A stretch of 64,000 nucleotides of DNA from contig PDUO01000002.1 of assembly GCA_003008705.1 (NCBI GenBank), positions 204,898-268,897 on the forward strand. The letters run 5' to 3'. Positions 13,080-23,817 of this stretch are shown here, piece after piece (positions within the stretch are counted from its first letter, which is position 1; every line of letters begins with the position of its first letter). This stretch comes from Pezicula radicicola (Eukaryota; Ascomycota; Leotiomycetes; Helotiales; Dermateaceae). The notes beneath the pieces were generated by a model that was given only the letters and a program-made list of their open reading frames with translations, was not told the DNA's origin and made no database searches. The position numbers and the translations under genes were made by a program.

Positions 13080-13755
13080 ATGGCAGCATTCTGGCCCGTA
13101 TTCGTCACAGCAACCGAGACATCAGAAAAGGTACCCTCAAATTCCGTACCTCAGTCACTTATAACTACCCATCAATCCACTAACCATAAACCAACAGGTT
13201 CTAAACCGAGTATTCCTACTCCTACAAGATTTCGAGTTCTCAGACAAGCCCAACGAAGAAACAAGCTGGACAATCATAAGCAACACAAAACTCCCAAACT
13301 CCAATAACCCACCACCCCTAGCAAAAATCCCACTCCCCACCATCCCCAACAACTCCTTCCAAAACAAAAGCCTCTCAGAAATCAACACCTTCATCCGATC
13401 AAACAGCACCTCACTCGAAAACCTCAAACTGACAACCTCAAACTGGCTCATCATTGATCAGAAAGGTATAGAAACCCAAACGGCTATCGTATGTGAACAA
13501 GATTACGATGATGATGAAGGGAAGATGACAGATGGTTTCCGGGGTGCAAGAATTCCGTTTGAGGAGGCTCATGCCATGTTTGTTAATTTGGATATTGCGA
13601 ATATGGATTTTGAGAGTTGGGTTGATGAGGATGTGGGGGTTCGGGAGGATGGGACGTGGAAGTGGGGTGGGTTGATGAGTGATGATAATGAAGATGTTAA
13701 GGGGAAGAGGGAGAAGGCTTTGGGGGAGGCGAAGGAGAAGGGGTGGATTGAGTGA
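13080..13755 (+). CDS. DUF6924-like protein, two exons
   Basis: Exons are 13080..13130 and 13198..13755, with a 67-bp intron (gtaccc, branch ctaacc, acceptor caacag), giving 202 aa. Exon 1 encodes MAAFWPVFVTATETSEK. Exon 2 continues VLNRVFLLLQDFEF and a segment with an SW residue pair. Near the C-terminus it has NLDIANMDFESWVDEDG-like sequence, which resembles the conserved IANMDFEEF signature I associate with the DUF6924 family of bacteria and fungi. The protein is acidic, soluble and has no signal peptide. Function is unknown. The family assignment is from memory of the motif only. Confidence 0.7.
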
Positions 13756-15744
13756 GTGATAGTGTTTTGAATTGGGGGTTGTTTTTTGTTTTGAGGGTCT
13801 TGTGTTGTGTTGGTTGAGATTGGTGGTTCCTTGGTCCCTTTGCTCGCTATTATCTTGAGTGGAAGACTGAATGGACGAATTGGTAACATATTTGGACTCC
13901 TGGGCCTGGCTTTTATTTGGTGAACTTGTTGCTGGTTCGTATAGTGCTATTTCTATTGCTGTTGTTAACCGTCATGGGGTTTGTTATGAGTTGCGCAGGC
14001 TGCGCTTTATGATTGGAATCACAAACCCCTTATTCGAAGCGAAAGTAATAGTCGTTTTCTCAAACGTAGTTCTATTAGGTCGAACCATTAGCCACTTGTG
14101 ACAACCATTTAGTACCTACGTAGATTTACCCCCTTGTACCTGAAGGAAAGGTCTAGCTATCGGCCAGCAATCCACAACTCCAATCTGCTATGCCGGAGCT
14201 GACAGAATGTTAGCGCTCACTACTATTGCTAACTGACTAGATAGGGAACTGCAGTGAGCAGTTCAGCTAGACTAATGTTGCGGCTCTGAGTCTGAGGTAG
14301 GCACTACGTTGATTAGCCATAGGGTACTTTTTTGTAGAATGGAGTCCAGACGTCTGGGGTCTCCAACAAAACTCGCTCTTAAGCGATGCTTAATCTGACA
14401 GCAGGATAGGGGAGATGAAAGAAACATTACCTTCTAGGCAGAAGAGCCTTCCACCCATATTTCCCCTCAAAAATAGAGTTTTAAATGTTCTATTAAAGCC
14501 TGAAACCTGAACGCAATCAAAACATAAGACCATGGCCTAGAACTGCTTGTAAACATACACACAATTGAAACAAACAAGATTCTTGCTTGTGTTCTTGGCA
14601 TTGTAGTGACTGTCGATTCTAACTAAATTGCAAGGGAGATTCGGGTACCTTATACCCGAAAGAAACATGAAGGATTCTTGCTCACAGTTGTATCAATAGT
14701 TTGAAAACAACGGGATGTTACAAGATTCAAGCTCGCTAATTGTATTTTGGCAAGTCTACCCGTCTGAGTTAATTATGCATGACATGTCTGATTAGCCGGT
14801 TTGGTGATTTTCTTACGCTTAAAATTGAAGTTGAAATAAGATTATCTCTTACTATACTCTGTACTGGGCACTGTGCTATGAATGTTGACTCTCCTAAGAT
14901 GACGCGGCACTCGAAAAGCTAGTAGTAACTAGTTGAATGTTCGCTCCACGGCTCGTTTAGCAATATGTAACTCGCTTAATGTTCGCTCAAGACTCTGTAA
15001 CCACATCCCATTGGCTCTTGAACTATGCCTTCGTCCTAAGAGGACACGCTATCTATGCTACCGTACAATCTAAGCCACTTCATAAATTACTAGTCGGGAC
15101 TGCCCTTGTAATAAACACTAAAGAGTGATGCTTTTCATGCTTTAACCGGGGGTTTGATAGTGTTCAGAGCCTTTAAGGCTGGAAATAATGCGATTCTCCT
15201 CACTTTTTAGGGTATACTATAAAGCCAGCCCCGACTAGTGATTTACGAATTTTCTTGGATTGTGTGGTATTGATTAATTGTTATGATAGACAGTCTTCGT
15301 GGCAAGTGTTAAACCGGGGAATTACTCCCGCCACTCGAGCTCCTCGCTTACTCCCCATGACTCGACCTTCCGTAGGTACAAAGGTACCAAAGCACAGGAC
15401 AGAAATTCGCAAAGGATTCAATTTGTTGTCAATGCTCTGAAACAAGAAACAAGCTTTGGTACTTCACGAAACCATAAAGTTTTCGTTTAAGTCTAATCAG
15501 ATGATCGGAGGACCGGATACTCTGCTCATACCTTCTATTCAACAGCCTCACAATTTGATTCATCTGTGTTTGAATTATCTTACCGGTACTAGCTCTGTAG
15601 ATAACGAAAATAAGATCGTCTTCTATGCTTCTAGAACACTTCTAGAGTAGAGATATATCCTGCAATTGGTACTTCAGTTCTGTCGTTGAAGCCACTAAAC
15701 ATCTCTCCTGCGTCTTCCCTTATTTCGAAATTCTGAAAGCAGCG
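13756..15744. other. intergenic with a small inverted-repeat element
   Basis: No gene is supported in these 2 kb. The stretch includes a MITE-like element at 15091-15237, listed separately. The last 700 bp are broken by stops in all frames. Confidence 0.5.
15091..15237. mobile_element. MITE-like element with terminal inverted repeats and TA ends
   Basis: The left end TAGTCGGGACTG (15091) is matched by the reverse complement of CAGCCCCGACTA (ending 15237), differing at one base. With flanks, 18 of 20 bases of 15083-15102 match the reverse complement of 15226-15245. A 143-bp non-coding interior is bordered by TA on both sides, as expected for a nonautonomous Tc1/mariner-type insertion. No transposase is present. 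Confidence 0.6.
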
Positions 15745-16976
15745 ATGGCTGGGTTTATACCATTGCCCGTGTCAAACAATGACTACACAGCTAGACTTTT
15801 GTTTATTAATATAAGCGTTGCTGCCTCGGCATTCTTCGTTTTACTCCTGCGCATATACACACGTGCTTTTATACAACATCAATTAGACTGGTCGGATTAT
15901 CTAATGGGCGTATCCATGGTAAGAGAAGTTCTTCAAGTTCTCAAGAATATTACTAATTCGCACCAACAGGTCATGAGTCTCATAACAGTCGGATTTATCA
16001 TAGCGCAGATTATTTATGGCATAGGTCATTACCCGGATTTGGTGCCTGAACAGAATTATACGATGATCAATCACATTGATTACTTTTACAGCCTTACGAT
16101 GTTCATAGGCACGGGTCTGGTCAAAATTTCAGTAGCAACATTTCTCATGCGGATCGTGACTGAAGCCAAACATCGAAGGTGGCTTATTATGATTCAAGGT
16201 ACAGCCTGTAACTAGCGTAAAAGAAGGATCATGCTAATTGATCCTCCTAGTGGTCGTAGGATTTATTACAGTCGTATCTGTTGTTTTACAGATCTTTGGT
16301 TGTGCTCCTATCTCTTATTACTGGGATTTATCTGTAGATGGAACATGTATCCCATGGCAGATTTCTCAGCTGTCGTTAACTCTTAACAATGGTATAGTAT
16401 TGTCTTACCAGCGATGGGAATTGAATACTAATGATAATAGTATTCATTTTACTAGCAGATCTGGCTCTTACCATAGGGCCAATGCTTTTAACTTGGAAAC
16501 TGCATATGAAATTAAGTGGTCGACTGGCATTAATCTTCATTTTCGGTCTTGGATTCTTGTATGTCTATCCCTGTTCCTTATACTTTCATTTCTAATATAA
16601 AAATGCAGTGCATTTATTGCTTCGGTCATTAAGCTCATATATGGGATTTTCGAATGGGAAGGAAAATACATGACAACTGAGGGTGTTTTGTAAGTTTAAT
16701 ATCTGTCCCCGTAGGACTCTTCAATTATGATAATTCAAGCTAATAATTCAACAGTTATAATTCTTTCGAAGTTTGGGCATTGTAAGTTATTTATCTTTTT
16801 TGAAATGGCTACGATGTGCTAATTAGTATGCTTTCAGTATTGAGTTGAACGCTGGTATCATTGCCGGAAGCCTTGGCTGTTTACGACCGCTTTTGAAAAG
16901 AGCTTCCAAACCTAAGCCGAAGTTGAGTGATAATGATAGTGTTTGGTTTCAGGATTTTGTTAAGCCGCCTGTTTAG
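15745..16976 (+). CDS. SAT4/rhodopsin-domain fungal integral membrane protein, seven exons
   Basis: Exons are 15745..15918, 15970..16198, 16251..16391, 16456..16558, 16609..16689, 16755..16781 and 16838..16976, giving 297 aa. All six introns are 50-65 bp. Joined, they read through the landmarks of the SAT4 (Rhodopsin_dom_fungi) family. These are an N-terminal helix followed by RIYTRAF and LDWSDYLMG, then GIGHYPDL, TGLVKISVATFLMRI, CAPISYYWD, ADLALTIGPMLLTWKL, YNSFEVWAL and a C-terminal IELNAGIIAGSLGCLRPLL. Such proteins are predicted seven-pass plasma-membrane proteins of unclear function, some PTH11-like. Exon 4 could start at 16456 or 16459. The C-terminal tail is short (about 35 residues). 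Confidence 0.85.
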
Positions 16977-17139
16977 AGGGGTTTTTCTATGTACAATTAT
17001 ACTAATGATTTAAAACTTCTTGTAATTTTATTAAAATATATACAATGTTAAATAGCTACGGGGAGCAATATAGAGACAGGTGTTGTACTCTGTAAGGAGA
17101 ATGGTATCGGAAGGAAATATATCGTCCCCTTTTAAGACT
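16977..17139. other. 3' flank of SAT4 gene, AT-rich
   Basis: A short AT-rich spacer between the SAT4-like gene and the satellite array. No gene seen. Confidence 0.4.
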
Positions 17140-18190
17140 GTTTATCCCCCCTTTTTCTAAAATTTCAAATGTTGTCGGAACAAGCTGAAATTCACTGAAT
17201 AGCGTACTTATACTCTAAATACTATAAGTAGAAAGTATGGAATAGGTCCCATTTAGTTTGGGTTAGGAATTACTTAGTTAACATTTGATACTATTTACCC
17301 CCCCTTTTTCTTGATTTTCAAATGTTGTCAGAACAAGCTGAAATTCACCGAAAAGTACATCCATACTATAAATACCGTAACCAGAAAGTATGATTAAGAT
17401 TGGGCTTAGATTGGGCAAGAAATACTACCTTGAGTATTGAGTCTACTTATCCCCCCTTTTTTGAAAAGTGTGGAATGCTGTCCGATTAAATTGAAACTCA
17501 CTGAAAAGTATTATCAGACCTTAATTATTTCAATCAGAAAGTATGGCATCGATTGAGCATAGATTGGGTAAATAAATACCCTTTAAAGTATTAAGTGTAT
17601 TTGTACCAGCCATTTTATCAAGGGGTGAATGTTGTCCGATCAAGTTGAAACTCACTGTAAAGAGCCTTTAGACTATTATTATCCTAATCAGAAAGTATTG
17701 TACCGATTGAATGCACACTGAACCCACAATACTCCAATTACTATTGAGCCTACATATCCCCTCCCTTTTCTCAACGGCCAGATGTTGTCCGATCAGGCTA
17801 AAAATCACAGATAAGTGACTTTAAATTACAAATAACTTAATAGAGAAGTATAGCATTGATCGAGTACAAACTGAATGCAGAATACTTAGTTGATCATTTA
17901 GCCTATATACTCCGGCCCTCTTTACACCGCCTGAAAGTTACCGCGAGTGTCTGCCAACCTCTGTACAACATCTCCACACTATATACACTGTAATAGATAA
18001 GTATGGAATTAATTGAATACAAACTGAGTGAGAACTACCTACTTCTGCCCATCCCTCATACCCGTTCTCCTCAATTCGAACCCCAAGTACAAGGAACCAG
18101 CATTCATTGTAAATAATACCTATGTCATTCTTTATATACTGTTATAACATAGTATGAATTTCAGAAGGAATAACTGAGATCTACTTATTA
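17140..18190. repeat. degenerate ~152-bp tandem satellite, about seven units
   Basis: Units begin near 17146, 17298, 17448, 17601, 17752, 17906 and 18055. Each starts with a C/T block (TATCCCCCCTTTTT or a decayed form). Then comes AATGTTGTCNGANCAAG, then GAAANTCACTG, then CAGAAAGTATGG, then a conserved AT-rich tail. The first four units are clearly alike and later ones drift. There is no coding potential. Confidence 0.75.
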
Positions 18191-18420
18191 AATACAAGAA
18201 GATATACTATACAACTCCTCTTTACAGTCGATTTATATACTAACTGTAGCTTTTTTTTCCCTCTGGGCAAGCATAGCATTTTTAATAAGTCTTTAAATAT
18301 TATAGCAGTATATAATTGCAACATTTGTATCATTAAATAGGCTATTTGTTACCTTGGAAACGTTGTTATGCCTGTACAGAATTAACCTTTACCACTACTA
18401 CCTCGTCTGACCCTATCACA
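18191..18420. other. AT-rich spacer
   Basis: Low-complexity AT-rich DNA between two repeat arrays. No gene seen. Confidence 0.4.
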
Positions 18421-18692
18421 GAGCGCAGCGAGCCACTACCACAAACCTTAAATACGAGGCGAGCCACTACCACGAAATACGCGAGCTCTTACAGTGTGAG
18501 GCGAGCCACTACCACGAACCTTAATGCCAGGCGAGGTGGAAGCGAGCCACTACCACGAAATACGCGAGTAGCGAGCCACTACCACGAATTATCCGAGCCA
18601 CTACCACGAATTATCCGAGCCACTACCACGAATTACCCGAGCCACTACCACGATACAAGCGAGCCACTACCACGAAATTTTGGCGCTACCAC
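18421..18692. repeat. minisatellite with core GCGAGCCACTACCACGA
   Basis: Nine copies of the core GAGCCACTACCACGA or a near match lie between 18427 and 18690. Spacing varies from 22 bp (three regular copies ending AATTATCC/AATTACCC) to about 45 bp. A frame through it gives an artificial EPLPRN-like repeat, which I regard as non-genic. Confidence 0.85.
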
Positions 18693-19044
18693 AGTCCCGT
18701 GACTACGGATGTTCACAGAAAATAATAGTAAAAAGGGATTTGGACTATGATCATAATATAAACATACATTGTTTTGAATGATATAGTTATTTTTGATTTT
18801 TTTAACGACTTCAAGTAGTCGTTTCCTTGTTCGCACGTGACCCATTTCCTCTGGGAAGGAGAACCGCCCAAGAACCGCCTAAGAAACAGGAAGATAAATG
18901 AAGGCTTTTGAGAGCAAGTCATTTGAGAGTGATTTTTACAGAGTGATGATAATTAAACTCATTCTTGTGAATTTAGTTTGACTTGAGTACCATACTGTAC
19001 TAGTAACTCATTTCGTTGATACAGGATTGACTTTGATACAGGAA
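18693..19044. other. spacer 3' of the coiled-coil gene
   Basis: No gene seen. It contains GACTACTTGAAGTCG-type local inverted sequence and AT-rich DNA. Confidence 0.4.
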
Positions 19045-22000
19045 CTACGCTTCTACGTTCGCTTCTACGTAATATCCTTCAATTGCTGGTGAATTTCCCG
19101 ACTTCTTGTCTTCTGCTAGGGGTACAATAACAGGTGAATAATCCTTTCCAATCATCATACAAGGAAATCCCTTCTTTGTGCATCTCTTACAAGCAATGCT
19201 GTGGTGTTCGTCAGGGATTGGATTCTGTGTCGTACTCAAGCCTCTTCGTCTCGTCTCGATGCACCTCCGATATTTCTCGTCCCCCTTAGAAGTGTCTTGC
19301 CAAGAATATTTGGCAGATACCCATTCCGCGATACGTTCCTCCACCTTCGCAATCAGAGATGCGGGTACATCGTTAGTCCTAGGCCCATCTTTCGGTTTTC
19401 CACTGATCAAGAACTCATACCGACGAGGTACTTGAGGTGGCGGCGGTGATGGCGGTGCTTGGGGTTCCTGTGGCGGTTGCGGCGGTAGCGGTGGTTGAGC
19501 TGGCGGTAGTTGAGGTGGTGGTAGTGGTTGAACTTCGGGCTGCTCGAAAGAAACATCCATATCGTCGTCCATCTGATTATCGATAGCATCAGGAGCTGGT
19601 TCTTGTTCCTCTTGTTGTTCCGGCTGCTCTGATCCCTCCAATACTATTGACTGATCTTGTTCCAACTGCTCTGATCCCTCCAAAGCCATTGACTCATCAT
19701 GATCCTCTGGCTCCTGCAAGTATCCTGATTTGTACTCCTTGGCATTGCCAGAGGCAAAAGCAGCTAAGAGATCCTCCATATTAGGTAGCCCCGGTTGCTG
19801 TGATGGCTGACCGTATCGCGATCTGTATTCCTGGTTGCTCTGAGAACCAAAGGCCCCCAAGAGAGCTGCCTTCCTATCATGCTTCATTGTCGTGATTTCC
19901 CGACCTTGCTCTTCATATTGGTTGATGAGAGCTTGCAAATCTTCGCAAATCTGCCCAGGAAGATACTGCTCGTCATCTGGTCTATTAGTGTAGAATCGCA
20001 TCAGAGCTCCAATGTCGTCCATGAATTCCTGCAGAACACGGCTCTCGTTGACAACCTTGTTAAACTCATCGGGGGAGATCATCTTTGCCTTGTCTGTTCG
20101 AAGCTCGCTGATTGTCGCCTCAAGACTCTTGAGATGGTTGTCCATTGACTCCTTCAATACGCCACATCCCTTGTGCTCGGCTTTCAGAACTGCTACTTGG
20201 GATTTCAAAGCCCTAGTCTCATCTTCGGCCTTTTCAAGTTTACGTACCATCTCGTCACGGCGCCCTTTCATCGTGTGGATATTGTCCTTGGCTGAACTAG
20301 TGACTTGAATTAATTCTGTATTATGTCTCTGGCGTTGTTCGGCCATTGTCGCATCCTTTGCGTCCATCGCAGCTTGATAATGGTTTGTCTGCATCTGGTT
20401 ATCAAGAACACGCTGAATTAGCGCGTGGGTTCCGTCAGCAATTTGCAGCTCTTTCGAAAGGCGGTCACGTTCGGCTTCAAGATCAGTAACAACCTTGCGG
20501 TCTGCGGCCACTTTCGTCTTCGAAGTCTGTTGGTTGTAGAAGCGCTTGAACTTTTCCGTCGTTTCTTGCTCAAGTTTTATCGCTTCATCTTTCGCTCTGA
20601 GCTTTTCTTGCAGATCATTGATAACATTTTGGTCACTATCCTTCTGCTTGGTCAGCTCATCGAAATCGAGGTCGCGTTGATCGTTGAGTCTCTGTTCATA
20701 ATCATTTCGGTATTGGATAAGCTGTTGCGAGTAGTCGAGAGCCATTTCATCCAACTTGGCTCGCAACTCCACCCTCTTTCGCATCGAAGATGATCTTTCT
20801 GAATCGAGGTCTTCGTTGTATTGTCTCTGAGAAGTACTCAACTGAACCGCATAGTCATGTCTGAGGGATTCTACGCGTTTGTTGGCCCAATGTTCCCATT
20901 CGCGCCGAATAGTAGCCGCTTCTGATTTGGATTTTGCTTCAACAATGTCAAGTTCGGCATTATGCTCGTCCACACTTATGTTATGTTGTTGTTGAAGCTG
21001 ACGGAGGTCGTCTCTTGTGGTACGAAGATCCCACTTTACACGGTTTAATTCCTCGAGGTTAGCTTGCCGCAGCTCCTTCATCGCGGCATCGTGACCCTGA
21101 TCGCCTTTGTCAAGAGATTCTTGGTGCATGACATGCAGATCCGCAACTTCTTTCTCGAAACTGTCTCTGACCTGCTGCAGCTCCTCGGAACTCGATTGTT
21201 GATTGTTCACCTGTTTCTGCAGAGATTCGGTGAAGGTCTTGTTCCATTTCATTTCCTCTTCGAGCTTTTGAAGTTGACGTGCGCTGGCCATATCTCTCTT
21301 GAGCAACATTGTGTTTTGTTCGACCTGTATGGCTCTATCCTTCTCTGCTGTAAGGGCTCTGGATTTCAATTCGGCTATTTCCGCTTCGAGTTGGGAGATC
21401 TTCGCGTTGTGCAAGGTAGCAGCATCAATGTTAGCCTGTTTCTCGTTATCTCGTTCTGTATGCAGAGTGAGGTTTTGAATTTTCAGCTGGCTGATAACAT
21501 CACTGTATTCCTTGTTCAAGTCTTGTGATGCCTGAAGCTGTTGTCCAAGTGGGCCTTTTTCTGCTTCCAATCCCGTGACCTTGGTATTCAGCTCCTGGAT
21601 TGTGCCTCGGAGTCCCTTCTCAGCGTTCAATGAGGTGTTTTTAGCTTCCCCCATTCGCCTTCTCATATCGGAAAGCTTGCTGTTCGCGGCATTGAGGCCA
21701 GCTATAGCATCATCCTTGATATCGTTGGCGATATCTCTGGCTTTTTTGAGATTTTGGATCTCTAAGCTGTCTAGCCATTGTCGATTGTGCTCGCTAATTG
21801 CTGGTCGGGCCTCCAATTCCTGAATCCTGGAACTTTGCGATGCGATGGTGGAATCTTTGTTTTCGATAATTTTACCACGCGATTCTTTCTCGGATACGGC
21901 AGCGTCATAACTAGCTTGAAGAGTATTCAATTCCAGGGCGTTGGTGGTAGTCTTTTCTGTCAATTCTTGGACTTTCTTGTCGAGCTCGCTTAGACTGGTG

Positions 22001-22689
22001 TCTGTAGTCTGCTTTGCCTCCTTAAGGGCACTATGCTCTGTCTGAAGCCTTGCAAAGTCGGCAGAAGTATTGTGTAAACGATCCCCCAAACTTGACAATT
22101 GATTGTTGTGGGTTGCCTGCATCTCATTTAGCTTCGATAGACCACTTTGTACACGCTGGTTAGCGGCGGCGAGGTTTTCCACAAATCTTAACCTATCAAT
22201 TTTGAGCGAGTCCAATTCAGCGACCATTTCCTCTGTTTTTGGATCATGTGCTGGAATAGTCTGTCGAGTTTCCAGCCAGTCCTTGAGGTCTTTCGAGAGG
22301 TTTTCAGCACCCATGCGGGATGCGACAGCTTGCCTCAACTCTAGGTTCTCATTACCAAGTCGAATGTTGTCGCGGGTGAGGTCAGTCAATTGCTCGTTCA
22401 GAAGGGGTTTGAACTCTAAATGCAATGCACTAAGTATATCTCTCGCTTTCTGGGTGCGTTTCATGTAGTCGTCTTCCTTCTCGTCATTGAGTTTGACAAG
22501 TTCCTGGAGTTGGCTTCTGTACTGAGATTCCTCCATCTGGAGGCTTTCATACATTCTCGTCAATTCCAACATCTCATCGTTCATTGCTTCGAGAGCTCTC
22601 AGATGATCAATTCGGTTGGTCGTCCTATTCTGTACGTCTTGCAAACTAGCCATGGCGTTATCGTATTTGACGTTGAACGTGGCCAGCAT
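19045..22689 (-). CDS. 1214-aa coiled-coil protein with Pro-rich segment and C-terminal Cys motif
   Basis: One intronless frame runs from ATG 22689 to TAG 19045. Residues ~1-940 are heptad-rich coiled coil (Leu, Lys, Glu, Gln and Arg, almost no Pro or Cys), like SMC, myosin-tail or tethering proteins but without their ATPase heads. A Gln/Glu-rich linker follows. Next is a stretch of PP/QPP repeats at ~1050-1090, then a compact C-terminal region holding CKRCTKKGFPC (C-x2-C-x5-C) near residue 1166, a possible metal-binding knuckle. The frame stays open upstream to an ATT at 22776, exactly where the neighbouring helicase gene has its ATG within an otherwise near-identical leader. The start may therefore have been lost, be non-AUG, or lie at 22689. 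I do not recognise the family. A scaffold role beside the helicase and the unknown protein is inference. Confidence 0.75.
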   Translation of the reverse strand: MLATFNVKYDNAMASLQDVQNRTTNRIDHLRALEAMNDEMLELTRMYESLQMEESQYRSQLQELVKLNDEKEDDYMKRTQKARDILSALHLEFKPLLNEQLTDLTRDNIRLGNENLELRQAVASRMGAENLSKDLKDWLETRQTIPAHDPKTEEMVAELDSLKIDRLRFVENLAAANQRVQSGLSKLNEMQATHNNQLSSLGDRLHNTSADFARLQTEHSALKEAKQTTDTSLSELDKKVQELTEKTTTNALELNTLQASYDAAVSEKESRGKIIENKDSTIASQSSRIQELEARPAISEHNRQWLDSLEIQNLKKARDIANDIKDDAIAGLNAANSKLSDMRRRMGEAKNTSLNAEKGLRGTIQELNTKVTGLEAEKGPLGQQLQASQDLNKEYSDVISQLKIQNLTLHTERDNEKQANIDAATLHNAKISQLEAEIAELKSRALTAEKDRAIQVEQNTMLLKRDMASARQLQKLEEEMKWNKTFTESLQKQVNNQQSSSEELQQVRDSFEKEVADLHVMHQESLDKGDQGHDAAMKELRQANLEELNRVKWDLRTTRDDLRQLQQQHNISVDEHNAELDIVEAKSKSEAATIRREWEHWANKRVESLRHDYAVQLSTSQRQYNEDLDSERSSSMRKRVELRAKLDEMALDYSQQLIQYRNDYEQRLNDQRDLDFDELTKQKDSDQNVINDLQEKLRAKDEAIKLEQETTEKFKRFYNQQTSKTKVAADRKVVTDLEAERDRLSKELQIADGTHALIQRVLDNQMQTNHYQAAMDAKDATMAEQRQRHNTELIQVTSSAKDNIHTMKGRRDEMVRKLEKAEDETRALKSQVAVLKAEHKGCGVLKESMDNHLKSLEATISELRTDKAKMISPDEFNKVVNESRVLQEFMDDIGALMRFYTNRPDDEQYLPGQICEDLQALINQYEEQGREITTMKHDRKAALLGAFGSQSNQEYRSRYGQPSQQPGLPNMEDLLAAFASGNAKEYKSGYLQEPEDHDESMALEGSEQLEQDQSIVLEGSEQPEQQEEQEPAPDAIDNQMDDDMDVSFEQPEVQPLPPPQLPPAQPPLPPQPPQEPQAPPSPPPPQVPRRYEFLISGKPKDGPRTNDVPASLIAKVEERIAEWVSAKYSWQDTSKGDEKYRRCIETRRRGLSTTQNPIPDEHHSIACKRCTKKGFPCMMIGKDYSPVIVPLAEDKKSGNSPAIEGYYVEANVEA

Positions 22690-22776
22690 ATACGGGTACC
22701 CAAACTCCCTGTCGAATTGGTCTCCCTCATCACGGGGCCATTGATGCCTTCCTGGGGCAGCTGGATTGTTTGCAAT

Positions 22777-23230
22777 TTTTTTTTTAGTTGTCCAAGTACC
22801 ACCAGGACAACCTTTTCCGAAGAAAAGGGGTTCCTAACCCAAAGGGAAAGGAGAAAATACCTTCGATTCCGAGGAAAAGAAGGGGTTGACGCGGCAAGTT
22901 CCCCTGCCGAATCAAAGGGTGTAGAGGATAAGTCCTACTACGAGGAGAGGAAAAGGAGGAGAGAGAGCCGCGAGTGTTGATCTTGTAAACAAAATCTGGG
23001 TCTGGAGTCCGTAGACTCCAGAAAGCACGAAAGTTATCCAGCGATCAAAGCAGTCTGGATTGTATTTGTGGTGGCGGTCGTCGAAGAGAGAAGAAGGAAA
23101 GGAGAAGAGTGAAAAGAAGAGACGCGACTGAGGTGTTGAAGGATATGGCAGAAATTGTGGCATTAAGCCAAATTAGGCGAGGTACCGCGGTGTCGCGAAT
23201 TCGAAGTATTGTGCTGGTAAAACAGAATGT
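22777..23230 (-). promoter_or_regulatory. shared leader and upstream region of the coiled-coil gene
   Basis: Read on the minus strand, the last ~165 bp are nearly identical to the helicase leader: TTTTCCTCGGAATCGAAGG, then CTCCTTTCCCTTTGGG, TTAGGAACCCC, a hairpin (22811-22828), GGTTGTCCTGGTGGTACTTG and CAACT plus ten A. Further upstream it matches the region before the 681-aa gene, including TAGGA..TCCTCT, AACAAAATCTGG and the GA-rich block. Transcription presumably starts within it. Confidence 0.75.
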
Positions 23231-23817
23231 CACCTTTAACCTACCTAAGTAGGTACCTTTCTCGCTCAGTCATTCTACTTTCATTTCAGAGATTAATTGA
23301 ACAACTCAGTTCTTACAGCACAAGACTGTGCAGAGTTTCAAGCAACTAACTGCCAGCAGAACCAGCAAGACCAACGATGCCGCTCCAAACTGTATCAATG
23401 GCAGTTCAAAAATGAAGATTCCATCTTGAAGGATGTTGTGGACACGATTTGAAAGCACGTCTCAAGTGATAACTGTTAGACTCGTGCAACAACCACATGA
23501 GACCAATGACACGTCGAACGAATTGTTTTGAGAAATTGAGACGGTCTAAAAGAGTTATGGAGCACACCTTTCGCTGTAACCAGTGTCAAACAGTGAGACG
23601 TGTTCTATTCACCTCGACCTCTACGCCAACCTTTTAAGCGCGTACAAAAGAATATTGCCGCCGGGTGACTTAACTTTAGTGACTGACTTGGTTGGGAAAC
23701 TAAACTGACACATTTCCTTTGGCTCTAGAAAGCAACTGACTTGATTGAACAACTCACTTCGGCTGGCTTAGACAACTCAATTGATTTGGCTGATTTGGTG
23801 ATTACATTTTAGACTTT
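23231..23817. other. spacer between coiled-coil gene promoter and 681-aa gene
   Basis: No gene is supported. The part at 23725-23815 has diverged copies of an ACTTGATT(T/G)..(A)ACTCA motif related to the 18-bp minisatellite found elsewhere in the window. Confidence 0.45.

Noticed and set aside
15560..15660. Short match to retrotransposon RNase H (KIVFYASRTLLE)
   Set aside because: Only about a dozen residues, followed by stops, with no other retroelement domain nearby.
18346..18702. 118-codon open frame across the minisatellite
   Set aside because: Its EPLPRN-like repeats are just the tandem repeat translated, with no promoter or family support.
20425..20793. Plus-strand frames opposite the coiled-coil gene
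   Set aside because: Antisense shadows of heptad codons, with no start context or family feature.
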